The position numbers and the translations under genes were made by a program. From the NCBI GenBank assembly GCA_024278955.1, contig JAJRSE010000074.1, positions 1-64,000 of the forward strand: 64,000 bases of DNA, written 5' to 3'. Under the pieces are notes generated by a model, which saw nothing but the letters and a program-made list of their open reading frames with translations, ran no database searches and was not told the origin of the DNA. Numbering within the stretch: position 1 is the first letter of the stretch; each line of letters begins with the position of its first letter. This DNA comes from Planctomycetota bacterium (GTDB lineage Bacteria; Planctomycetota; Planctomycetia; Pirellulales; Lacipirellulaceae). Positions 8,650 through 16,170 of the stretch are shown piece by piece.

Positions 8650-8676
8650 TATTGGGAACCACGAAAACTACGAAAA
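8650..8676. repeat. GTGGTTCCCAATAAA-type leader repeat
   Basis: Read on the minus strand this segment is TTCGTAGTTTTCGTGGTTCC followed by CAATAAA, ending 15-20 bases before the MfnF-like start. A close relative precedes sufD (CGTGGTTCCAATAAA, near 11880-11900), and another precedes the gene at 49307. It belongs to a short dispersed family with a TTCGTGGTTCC core. Confidence 0.45.
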
Positions 8677-8751
8677 AAGGTCGACCGCTGATTTTCGCCG
8701 CGCGAAATTTTTCAATTCACGGAGCGAATCGCGACTATGCAAGAGCGAGGA

Positions 8752-9783
8752 TTAGTGGTTGTTGTTTTTTAGGTTAAGGATAGTGCCGGTGGAAGAGAAT
8801 TCTATTTGGTTCTCTAAAAAACGGGGACTCTTACGAGTACCGCTCGCGTTGGCAATTAGAGCTTTGGCCAAGTTGTCGGTCGTTGCCGCGCGAAGGCCTA
8901 CGTAAGAGGTGGTTAGTCGAGGGTTAATTTCGATTACAAAATCTTCGGAGCCATCGGCTGCCTTGCCCAACACGAGATCTACCCCCACATAACCGAGCGA
9001 AGGCGGCAAGGCCTCCATTGCTCGGTCGGCCAGCTCGGTTGCTCGACGTGCCAATTCTAATTCGCCAAGTAGCGAACCTCCAGTGTAAGAGAAACGACCA
9101 TCCGACGTGAGGTGCTGTCGACAAGCTGGCAGAGGAACGCGGTGGGCAGGACCGCAGAGAAACGCGACGCTGCATGCGATTCCTGGGCAAAAGCGTTCTA
9201 AAAGCCGCGGCCAAGGGTAGGGCGGGGGAGTATCTCGCCAGTTGGCCACAAGAAGCGTATGCTGGGAACCCGCCCCATGCACCGGTTTTAAGACACCCGG
9301 GTAGGGGAAATCCTCGGGGAGCTTTTCTTGGTCGGCTTCTAAGAGTCGTGACTCGGGCGTCGCTATGTCCGAGCGATTTAATGCCTGAGCCGTTCGGTGT
9401 TTGTTTGCCGTCAAAGAGACAAATTCGTGAGAACTTGCGAGCAACCGGCCGCCAGCGCTGCGCACCCAGTGGTTGGTCTGTGCAAGGATGTCATCGATTT
9501 CGGGAGCGATCACCAAGGTGTGATCTGCCTCGGCGGCTAGACGTTCGAGTTCTTCGCGATGGTGCGATTTTGAATGAACTTCGACGACTTTGCAGTCGGG
9601 TAGCGGGAGATCATCAAGGCGTATGTCTCGTAGAACGGTGACCTGGGCCCCGTCGATTGCTACAAAATCGGCAGCCAAGGCAGAGAGCATGGCAGCCCCC
9701 TCGGCTAGCATCGATTGGGGTAACTCGCCGGTCTCTTCGACCAAGCCCCCTCCGGTGACCCATTCGTAAAGGAAGATTTGCAT
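8752..9783 (-). CDS. ATP-grasp ligase, MfnD-like
   Basis: This 343-residue protein has ATP-grasp architecture: a pre-ATP-grasp N-terminal domain (MQIFLYEWVTGGG), a lysine-bearing strand PYPGVLKPVHGAGSQHT that would bind ATP, and the metal-binding C-terminal strand EDFVIEINPRLTTSYVGLR. MfnD of methanogens, a tyramine-glutamate ligase, is an ATP-grasp enzyme, and bacterial C1 clusters carry comparable ligases. The start at 9783 is an ATG at the family-like N-terminus; the frame extends five residues to a GTG at 9798. It is followed by the MfnF-like and kinase genes, so all three can act in one cofactor pathway, possibly making a glutamylated methanofuran-like carrier. The fold is certain and the substrate is inferred. 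Confidence 0.85.
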   Translation of the reverse strand: MQIFLYEWVTGGGLVEETGELPQSMLAEGAAMLSALAADFVAIDGAQVTVLRDIRLDDLPLPDCKVVEVHSKSHHREELERLAAEADHTLVIAPEIDDILAQTNHWVRSAGGRLLASSHEFVSLTANKHRTAQALNRSDIATPESRLLEADQEKLPEDFPYPGVLKPVHGAGSQHTLLVANWRDTPPPYPWPRLLERFCPGIACSVAFLCGPAHRVPLPACRQHLTSDGRFSYTGGSLLGELELARRATELADRAMEALPPSLGYVGVDLVLGKAADGSEDFVIEINPRLTTSYVGLRAATTDNLAKALIANASGTRKSPRFLENQIEFSSTGTILNLKNNNH

Positions 9784-9828
9784 CGCCGGCCCACTCACAT
9801 TCCGAAATCTGAAATCTCCAATCAGAAT

Positions 9829-10146
9829 TCAAAAGATCCCTAGCTGATCTCGGGCGTCTTCGGTCATGCGGTCTGGAGTCCAAGGCGGGTGCATGACGAG
9901 GCGAATGTCAACCTCGTTGACTTCTTCTAGCTTGCCGACAAACTCTTTCGACTGGCCGAGTAATTGCGGGGCAGCGGGGCAGGCGGGGCTCGTCATGGTC
10001 ATGTCGACTTGGACATCGTTTTTGCCATCGTCGGTTTCGGTGATTTTGATCTCGTAGATCAATCCCAGGTCGACGATGTTGACGAACAACTCAGGATCGA
10101 TCACCTGCTTTAGCGTTTCTCGGACGGTATCTTCGGCAATGGCCAT
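9829..10146 (-). CDS. SufT/MIP18-family (DUF59) Fe-S assembly protein
   Basis: This 105-residue protein belongs to the MIP18/DUF59 family, whose bacterial member SufT helps mature Fe-S proteins. The characteristic parts are VIDPELFVNIVDLGLIYEI, the DPE motif, and DMTMTSPACPAAPQL, which holds the conserved TxxxCP cysteine. The C-terminal HPPWTPDRMTEDARDQLGIF is typical of the family. The start at 10146 is supported by GAGG upstream. It lies 27 bases after the Rieske ferredoxin gene and within the run containing sufC, sufB and sufD, which supports a role in cluster delivery. A PaaD-like role is unlikely, as no phenylacetate genes are near. Confidence 0.9.
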   Translation of the reverse strand: MAIAEDTVRETLKQVIDPELFVNIVDLGLIYEIKITETDDGKNDVQVDMTMTSPACPAAPQLLGQSKEFVGKLEEVNEVDIRLVMHPPWTPDRMTEDARDQLGIF

Positions 10147-10173
10147 GGTCGGAGCCTCATTCAACGTAATGGT

Positions 10174-10494
10174 TCAATCATTCAAACGCACAAAAATCTG
10201 ATCGCCTTCGACTTTGACTTCGTGGGCAACGGTTGGCTTGGTGGCAGGCATGGTGGCGGCAGCCCCTGTTTTTACGTCGAACTTCGCGCCATGTCGAGGA
10301 CATGCGATTGTGCCGTCAGTCGCGTCGATGGGGCCGTCGCTCAGGGGGCCGCCATCGTGGGTGCAGATGTCGTCGAGAGCGTAGAAGTGGCCAGCTGCGT
10401 GGATTAAAACGATGAGCCTCTCGTCGACTTCCAGCAACAAGGAGCTACCCTCGGGAAGATCCGAAGTTTGTGCAACAGGCATAAAGTCAGGCAT
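10174..10494 (-). CDS. Rieske-type [2Fe-2S] ferredoxin
   Basis: The 106-residue product is a single Rieske domain. It shows both ligand boxes, CTHDGG with C44 and H46, and CPRHGAKF with C65 and H68, which bind one [2Fe-2S] cluster through two cysteines and two histidines. There is no signal peptide or membrane segment, so it is a soluble cytoplasmic electron carrier like those of non-haem oxygenase systems. No oxygenase is nearby. Its place between sufD and the SufT-like gene is common in SUF operons and suggests that it is an electron donor or cluster-status protein linked to Fe-S biogenesis. The start at 10494 is an ATG; a TTG lies four codons earlier. Confidence 0.92.
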   Translation of the reverse strand: MPDFMPVAQTSDLPEGSSLLLEVDERLIVLIHAAGHFYALDDICTHDGGPLSDGPIDATDGTIACPRHGAKFDVKTGAAATMPATKPTVAHEVKVEGDQIFVRLND

Positions 10495-10544
10495 AACGAT
10501 CCACAAAAAAACGAAGGACTAAAAACTAGCGACTCACAACTCTT

Positions 10545-11852
10545 TTAGAGATCCCGCACCCGCTGACCAATCGCTTCGCCAAGCGCTTCGCGGACGCTAT
10601 CGATTGTGATGCGATCAAAAACTTTTTGGAAGAATCCGCTGACGATCATTCGTACGGCTTCTTGTCGAGTGTAGCCGCGGGTCATGGCGTAGAAGAGTTG
10701 GTCGTCGTCGACGCGTCCTGAAGTGCTGCCATGGGTACAGCGAACATCGTCGGCTTCGATTTCGAGGCCAGGAATCGAGTCGGCCCGAGCTGTGTTTGAG
10801 AGCATCAGATTGTCGTTGCGTTGGTACGCGTTGGTTTGTTGTGCCGCGTTGTCGACTTGGATCATGCCTCGCCAAACCGTACGAGAGGTGCCTTGCAACG
10901 CAGCCTTGTACATCAGGTCGCTCTGGCAATGGGGGGCTTGATGATGCTGATGGGTGTTGTAACAGAGGTGTTGTTTGCCTTGGGTGAACATCACGCCGTT
11001 GACCTGTGCCTCGGCATCGCTGCCGGTGAGGGCGACTCGCTGGTTGACCTTCGCGAGTCGGCTTCCGAGTGCCCCGATGGTCCATTGGAGGTTTGCGTTG
11101 CTGCCGACATGGGCCATTTGGTGGGCAAAGTGCCAGACGCGGTTGCTCCAGTTTTGGAGGTTCACGTAACGCAGCCGGGCCTCTTTCTCGACGATCAATT
11201 CAATGGAACCACAATGCAGACCACCACTTTCGGGCCCGACGCTTGCACTTTCGGCCAAGAGGGTTGCCTCGGCACCTTCCTCGAGGATAACGAGCGTCTT
11301 GCCAAGATCGGTGCCGCCATCTGAGAGGATCGACAGGTTATGCAGAGGCTCGTCGACTCGCACCCCTTTGGGGACATACAGCAAGTTGCCACCGCCCCAG
11401 CAGGCTGCGTTCAAGGCGGAGAACTTGTCGAGCAGCGGGTCGACGAGTTTACGCTCAAAGTAGGGGCGTAACCGGTCACCGTGCTCGGCAACCAATCGGT
11501 CAAGATTGCCAAACAAGACACCTTGGCTGGCCCATTTGTCGCAGAGTTCGCTTTCGGTTGACTGGCTATCGACCGAAACGGTATGGCCCCCCAGCTCGAC
11601 GCCTTCGGCTAACAGGGCCCGAGGCAACTCGATTTCTTTGGCCTCGGTCGAGAGCGAAAACTTGTCGAGCTTAAAAAGCCGAATATCGGTTCGCATCCAC
11701 TCTTCATCGCGGCCTGTTGGCATTGCCAATTGTTCAAAGCGAGACCAAGCGGTTTGACGCATGTCGGTGAGCCATGCGGGCTCGTCGCGACTGGCCATAA
11801 AGGCGTCGAAAGCGTCTTGCGTAAAATTTGCTGGGGCCAACATGCTAGTCAT
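10545..11852 (-). CDS. sufD: Fe-S cluster assembly protein SufD
   Basis: SufD forms the SufBC2D scaffold with SufB and the ATPase SufC, on which Fe-S clusters are built in the cytoplasm. The 435-residue product has the right-handed beta-helix core and the C-terminal stretch EADDVRCTHGSTSGRVDDDQLFYAMTRG, conserved across SufB and SufD. The histidine and dyad region near residue 350 corresponds to the SufB-SufD interface. The start is uncertain between 11852 (MTSMLAP) and 11843, since neither has a good ribosome site. It lies 107 bases after sufB and 50 before the Rieske gene in one transcription direction. No cysteine desulfurase gene accompanies it. Confidence 0.95.
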   Translation of the reverse strand: MTSMLAPANFTQDAFDAFMASRDEPAWLTDMRQTAWSRFEQLAMPTGRDEEWMRTDIRLFKLDKFSLSTEAKEIELPRALLAEGVELGGHTVSVDSQSTESELCDKWASQGVLFGNLDRLVAEHGDRLRPYFERKLVDPLLDKFSALNAACWGGGNLLYVPKGVRVDEPLHNLSILSDGGTDLGKTLVILEEGAEATLLAESASVGPESGGLHCGSIELIVEKEARLRYVNLQNWSNRVWHFAHQMAHVGSNANLQWTIGALGSRLAKVNQRVALTGSDAEAQVNGVMFTQGKQHLCYNTHQHHQAPHCQSDLMYKAALQGTSRTVWRGMIQVDNAAQQTNAYQRNDNLMLSNTARADSIPGLEIEADDVRCTHGSTSGRVDDDQLFYAMTRGYTRQEAVRMIVSGFFQKVFDRITIDSVREALGEAIGQRVRDL

Positions 11853-11959
11853 GGATTTCACGATCACGATCTTAGATTTTTTTATTGGAACCACGGCGGG
11901 AACAGCGGAACGACGGGAAGCTTTTCTTCAGATGGAGGTGAGCGTCTTTTGGATTACGT

Positions 11960-13366
11960 TTATCCAACGCTGCCTTCCATTTGTAGCTCGATTAGGCGAT
12001 TCATCTCGACTGCGTATTCCATCGGTAGCTCTTTGATCAGCGGCTCGATAAAACCGCTGACAATCATGGAGCTTGCTTCGGCCTCGGTGAGGCCGCGACT
12101 CATCAGATAGAACAGCTGCTCTTCGCCAATTCGCGAGACGCTTGCTTCGTGTTCGACTTGGACATCTTGTTCTTCAACTTCGATATAAGGGTAGGTGTCG
12201 CTTCGGCTATCCGCGTCGAGTATCAAGGCATCGCAGACGACGTTGCTTTTGCAGCCGGTGGCGCCATCTTCAACTTTGCAGAGGCCCCGGTAGCTGCTTC
12301 GTCCGCCGTTTTTGCTGATGCTCTTCGAGATGATCCGGCTTTTGGTATTCGGGGCACAGTGAACAACTTTTGCTCCTGCGTCTTGGTGTTGGCCTTTGGA
12401 GGAGAATGCGATGGAGAGTATCTCGCCGCGTGCTCCGGGCTCCATCAGGTAGACGGCCGGGTATTTCATCGTGAGGTGGCTGCCCAGGTTTCCGTCGATC
12501 CATTCCATGAGCGAGTTTTCGTAGGCCATCGCCCGCTTGGTGACCAAGTTGTAGATGTTGTTCGCCCAGTTTTGGATCGTCGTATAACGGCAGCGACCGT
12601 TTTTCTTGACGATCACTTCGACCACAGCGGAGTGCAGACTTTCGGTCGTGTACATTGGCGCGGTACACCCCTCGACGTAATGGACCTCAGCCCCTTCGTC
12701 GACAATAATAAGGGTTCGCTCGAATTGTCCCATTTGTTCGGCATTGATGCGGAAGTATGCCTGAAGCGGGAACTCAATCTTCACCCCTGGCGGCACATAG
12801 ATGAACGAGCCGCCCGACCAGACCGCCGAGTTGAGGGCAGCAAACTTGTTGTCGGTTGAAGGGATGATTTTTCCGAAATACTCGCGAAGCAACTCGGGGT
12901 GTTCTTTGACGGCAGAGTCGGTATCGGAGAAGAGTACACCTTGTTTTCCCAGGTCTTCTTGAAGCGACCCGTAAACGACTTCGCTCTCGAACTGGGCCTT
13001 TACTCCCGCGAGATACTTTTTTTCGGCTTCAGGAATGCCAAGCTTGTCGAAGGTTTCCTTGATTTCGGCGGGAACGTCATCCCAGGTCTTTCCCTGTTCG
13101 TTGGTTGGCTTGAGGTAGTAGTAGATGTTTTGAAAGTCGATCGCGATATCGCCGCCCCACTTGGGCATCGGCTTCGACTCGAATATCTTTAGGGCCTCCA
13201 TTCGATAGTCGCGCATCCACTTCGGCTCGTTTTTCATCTCAGAAATCTGCGAAACGATGTCCGCGTTGATTCCTTTTTCGGCTTTGAAGACGTCATGCGA
13301 CGGAGTGACAAAGTCGTACTTGTTGATTTCGCCCAGGGCGCTGTTTTCGGTGATATCGGTTGCCAT
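11960..13366 (-). CDS. sufB: Fe-S cluster assembly protein SufB
   Basis: The 468-residue product is SufB, the scaffold subunit that accepts sulfur and builds the nascent Fe-S cluster with SufC and SufD. It matches the family in length and in landmark stretches: [40 protein letters not shown] (a conserved cysteine) and [23 protein letters not shown] near the C-terminus. The start [19 protein letters not shown] at 13366 is the usual place. It sits 53 bases after sufC in the same direction. Expression is probably controlled by the SufR-like regulator at the head of this gene run. The identification is secure. Confidence 0.98.
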   Translation of the reverse strand: MATDITENSALGEINKYDFVTPSHDVFKAEKGINADIVSQISEMKNEPKWMRDYRMEALKIFESKPMPKWGGDIAIDFQNIYYYLKPTNEQGKTWDDVPAEIKETFDKLGIPEAEKKYLAGVKAQFESEVVYGSLQEDLGKQGVLFSDTDSAVKEHPELLREYFGKIIPSTDNKFAALNSAVWSGGSFIYVPPGVKIEFPLQAYFRINAEQMGQFERTLIIVDEGAEVHYVEGCTAPMYTTESLHSAVVEVIVKKNGRCRYTTIQNWANNIYNLVTKRAMAYENSLMEWIDGNLGSHLTMKYPAVYLMEPGARGEILSIAFSSKGQHQDAGAKVVHCAPNTKSRIISKSISKNGGRSSYRGLCKVEDGATGCKSNVVCDALILDADSRSDTYPYIEVEEQDVQVEHEASVSRIGEEQLFYLMSRGLTEAEASSMIVSGFIEPLIKELPMEYAVEMNRLIELQMEGSVG

Positions 13367-13419
13367 AATCGGACTCGCTTCGAGTAAATGTCTTATTTCT
13401 GTCTTTGCGATGAATTTTC

Positions 13420-14241
13420 TTAAGCGGTTTCGGTCATTGCTTTTTCGGCCGCAACGGCGTCGGGATATGTTTCGCGGATTCGGTCGTAGCCCTCGGTGTA
13501 CAGCTCATGTGCCAGTTCGACACCGCCGGTTTCGACAATTTTCCCGCCAAGCATTACATGGGTAAAGTCGGGCGTGTTGCGTTCGAGTAGTTTGTCGTGA
13601 TGGGTGATAATCAGGATGCCCATCTGTCCGCCACCGGCGGTCTCTTTGCCAATCTGGGCGATGCTCTCGCTCGCCAGTTTGACGGCGTCGACATCCAAGC
13701 CGCTGTCGGTTTCGTCGAGAATGGCAAATTTGGGCCGCAACATAGCCATCTGCAAGATTTCGGCCCGCTTCATTTCGCCTCCCGAAAATCCATCGTTCAC
13801 GTAACGACGTGCGAACTCGGTATCCATTCGCAAATTCTTCATTTGCTCGGTCAGCTCCTTGCGGAATTGACGCATGGGAATCAGGTCTTCGCCTTCTTTG
13901 CGATTGGGATTGCGAACATTGGTCGTTGCATGGCGAAGGAAGTCCGCCATCTTGACGCCAGGGATTGCCATGGGACGTTGGAAGGCCATGAAAATGCCTG
14001 CACGGGAACGCTGAGTCGCATCCCACTCGACGATGTTCTCGCCGTTCAGCTCAATCGAACCGCTCGTAATCTCATAGCCAGGGTGGCCCATCACCGCATT
14101 GCCTAGGGTGCTCTTGCCCGAACCGTTGGGGCCCATCAAGGCATGGGTTTCGCCTTGTTGGATCGTAAGATTCACGCCACGTAAAATTGGCTTGCCCTCG
14201 ACGGCAACATGCAGGTCGGTAATTTTTAGTGTTTCAGACAT
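13420..14241 (-). CDS. sufC: Fe-S cluster assembly ATPase SufC
   Basis: SufC is the ABC-type ATPase that drives conformational change in the SufBC2D complex. The 273-residue product shows Walker A GPNGSGKS at 37-44, the signature [13 protein letters not shown], Walker [12 protein letters not shown] and the switch histidine in IITHHDKLL. It has no membrane segments, unlike transporter subunits. It is about twenty residues longer than many SufC proteins, with an alanine- and glutamate-rich tail ([13 protein letters not shown]). It lies 47 bases after nuoB and 53 before sufB. Confidence 0.98.
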   Translation of the reverse strand: MSETLKITDLHVAVEGKPILRGVNLTIQQGETHALMGPNGSGKSTLGNAVMGHPGYEITSGSIELNGENIVEWDATQRSRAGIFMAFQRPMAIPGVKMADFLRHATTNVRNPNRKEGEDLIPMRQFRKELTEQMKNLRMDTEFARRYVNDGFSGGEMKRAEILQMAMLRPKFAILDETDSGLDVDAVKLASESIAQIGKETAGGGQMGILIITHHDKLLERNTPDFTHVMLGGKIVETGGVELAHELYTEGYDRIRETYPDAVAAEKAMTETA

Positions 14242-14288
14242 GAAATGAGTTGTTAGCTTTTTGTTCGTAAGTCGTTAGTAAAAAACAG

Positions 14289-14909
14289 CTAGCTTGAAAT
14301 TTTCTGATGGTCGAACACGGGATCGATATCGACTGGAGACGACACGTAGCCGCTATGGTGAGGCAGTGGTAGCTCGTCTTCTAGTTTTCTGCCTAATTGC
14401 CCCGTCCCGGCGCTGCCTGCGATCTTGCCAATTTTGTGTCCCTTAATCTGATCTTGAATTCGCATCAAACCCTCGAGCAGGGCTTCTGGGCGCGGCGGGC
14501 AACCTGGTACATAAACGTCGACTGGGACCACAAGGTCAACTCCTTTGACGACGTGATAGCCATACTTGAAATAAGGACCACCGCCTACGGTGCAAGCGCC
14601 CATGGCGATCACGAATTTCGGATCGGGCATCATGTTGTAAAGTCTTCGTACTCGGCTTGCCATTTTGTAGGTTACCGTGCCGGCGACAATCATGAGGTCG
14701 GCCTGCCGGGGCGTTGCGCGAAACGCACCTGCTCCGAAACGGTCCATGTCGTAGCGGCTCGCGCCGGCGGCCATCATTTCGATCGCACAACAAGCAAGCC
14801 CGAATGTCATTGGCCAAATGCTTGATTGCCGAGCCCAGTTGATCGCCTGTTCGACAGTTGTCGTGATGACGTTCTCTTCAAAACGTCCTTCAATCCATGG
14901 CTGGGTCAT
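14289..14909 (-). CDS. nuoB: NADH-quinone oxidoreductase subunit B (solitary)
   Basis: The 206-residue product is the PSST/NuoB subunit of complex I, which carries the terminal [4Fe-4S] cluster N2 next to the quinone site. All four cluster cysteines are visible: the tandem pair C40-C41 in [12 protein letters not shown]106 in MGACTVGGG and C137 in [13 protein letters not shown]. The length is normal. What is odd is the context: it stands alone, between a SufR-like regulator and sufC, with no other nuo gene on either side within the window. It may supply a complex I encoded elsewhere or, less likely, a related hydrogenase-type small subunit. The start at 14909 matches family N-termini. Confidence 0.95.
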   Translation of the reverse strand: MTQPWIEGRFEENVITTTVEQAINWARQSSIWPMTFGLACCAIEMMAAGASRYDMDRFGAGAFRATPRQADLMIVAGTVTYKMASRVRRLYNMMPDPKFVIAMGACTVGGGPYFKYGYHVVKGVDLVVPVDVYVPGCPPRPEALLEGLMRIQDQIKGHKIGKIAGSAGTGQLGRKLEDELPLPHHSGYVSSPVDIDPVFDHQKISS

Positions 14910-15101
14910 AATCGGGTCCTTTTTGAATTTTTATCCAAAGTGGGAGAGGTGTCTTGAGCTGCAAAAGCCCATTCGATTGGCTACAAATAGCGGCCTTAAC
15001 CGCCTGATGCCGAATCGCTCAAGGTTATCATTCCCAATCCACAATCGCTAGGGCTTGCCCGGCCCCAGACTCGCTATCGGTTCTCTTTTTAAGGCTTAAT
15101 C

Positions 15102-15761
15102 CTAATTTGTCGCCGTGCTCGCATGGCCCGCTTCAAAAGTGCAGCAACTGTCTCCATCGAGGCGACAGGAACTTAGTCGTACAGGCTCGCCCAGCAGCTC
15201 GGAGAAAAGCAGCTTTTCTACCGAGCAAATGCTCCGATCGAGTTCCGCTAGCTCGGGGTAAGGGCAAGCCCAAGCGGTCAACACGGGTAACTTCGAGTCT
15301 TCGCCAGAAGTTTCAAACGGCACATCACGTTCTTGCATTAAACTGACAAGCGATTTCATTTTTTCCCGCAAATTGGCCCCTTCGACAAACCCCCCGTAGT
15401 TTTCGACCAGCCGGTCAGCAATACGCTTTAGCAATCCTCGTCGAACTTTGGAGTCATCAATCGACCGAATCTCGGTCCAGAGGGCCGAAGCAAGGTCCTG
15501 GAAGTTGTCGCCAGTCGATCGAACGCCTGTGGCCGAAAGAGAATAACAATGGGTCGGACGACCTCTGCCACGAGTTTCAGCCCGGCGAACGACCAGCCCC
15601 TGTTTCATCAGGCGGTTAACGCGGAGGCGAATAGCTGTCGCGGTAACCCCTGCATATTGCATCAAGTCGTTGATCGTCGACGCGCCCTGGCGGCGTAAAA
15701 AGTCGAGAATCTTGCGATCAGAAAACGATTCGCACAGGTCTTCTTTTCGGTCAGAGATCAT
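15102..15761 (-). CDS. SufR-like winged-helix regulator with cysteine cluster
   Basis: The 219-residue product has an N-terminal winged helix (about residues 14-75: KILDFLRRQGASTINDLMQYAGVTATAIRLRVNRLMKQGLV), with a basic wing RGRGRP. A C-terminal domain contains five cysteines at 166, 179, 199, 206 and 207. The layout, and the position upstream of nuoB-sufC-sufB-sufD, match SufR, a repressor of suf genes that senses its own [4Fe-4S] cluster. The first pair keeps a 12-residue gap, while the remaining spacings (19 and 6) differ from the cyanobacterial form as I remember it. The upstream region holds a candidate promoter inside an inverted repeat, which suggests autoregulation. Family call likely; the metal-sensing role is inferred. 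Confidence 0.85.
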   Translation of the reverse strand: MISDRKEDLCESFSDRKILDFLRRQGASTINDLMQYAGVTATAIRLRVNRLMKQGLVVRRAETRGRGRPTHCYSLSATGVRSTGDNFQDLASALWTEIRSIDDSKVRRGLLKRIADRLVENYGGFVEGANLREKMKSLVSLMQERDVPFETSGEDSKLPVLTAWACPYPELAELDRSICSVEKLLFSELLGEPVRLSSCRLDGDSCCTFEAGHASTATN

Positions 15762-15882
15762 AGGGAGAGCAGTCGGTGAGGGAAGTAAAGCAGAGCTACA
15801 AGTATCGTAGCGGCTTTCGGATTAAAAACAATAAGCTCTGCGAAAAAAGGTCGATCAAGAAGAAACAGCGTAACCTGTTGAC
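15762..15882. promoter_or_regulatory. Inverted repeat with embedded promoter upstream of the SufR-like gene
   Basis: Perfect 8-bp arms GCAGAGCT (15790-15797) and AGCTCTGC (15834-15841) flank a minus-strand promoter candidate. TTGTTT (15826-15831) and TACGAT (15804-15809) are separated by 16 bases, so the start of transcription would fall near 15797 at one arm. Arms enclosing a promoter fit an operator for a self-controlled dimeric regulator such as SufR, though the dyad could equally be a hairpin in the leader. Confidence 0.4.
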
Positions 15883-16113
15883 TCAAAAGGATTTGTGGGA
15901 TATCAAGAGTTGCCATCCGGTCTGGTTTCCCAACTTTTCCCCACCGAATCGGTAATAAAGACTGGTGTCCGCAGCATGCTCGTTTACGCGTCGGGTTACG
16001 AAAGCTAAAGCCAGCACCCCCAACTCCAGGGCTTGAAGGTGCGCTCGTTTTTTAGCGAGGTCGCCAAATCGCTGTAAATCAACTACTTTTCGCAGACTGC
16101 TCGATTCGGGCAT
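15883..16113 (-). CDS. Small hypothetical protein
   Basis: A 76-residue open frame (MPESSSLRKVVDLQRFGDLAKKRAHLQALELGVLALAFVTRRVNEHAAD...) fills most of the gap between the SufR-like gene and the symporter. It has a short hydrophobic middle segment and no recognised domain. No clear ribosome site precedes the start. It could be a real small gene, possibly a regulator or membrane-associated peptide, but chance is a serious alternative. Confidence 0.3.
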   Translation of the reverse strand: MPESSSLRKVVDLQRFGDLAKKRAHLQALELGVLALAFVTRRVNEHAADTSLYYRFGGEKLGNQTGWQLLISHKSF

Positions 16114-16170
16114 AACTTTTTACATAGATTTCACGTAGACCAGCTAAGTTCAAATTGGAGAGAGTCCCAG

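Noticed and set aside
12149-12859. A 236-codon plus-strand open frame opposite sufB
   Set aside because: sufB is a secure identification over this region, and the frame is a codon-bias shadow.
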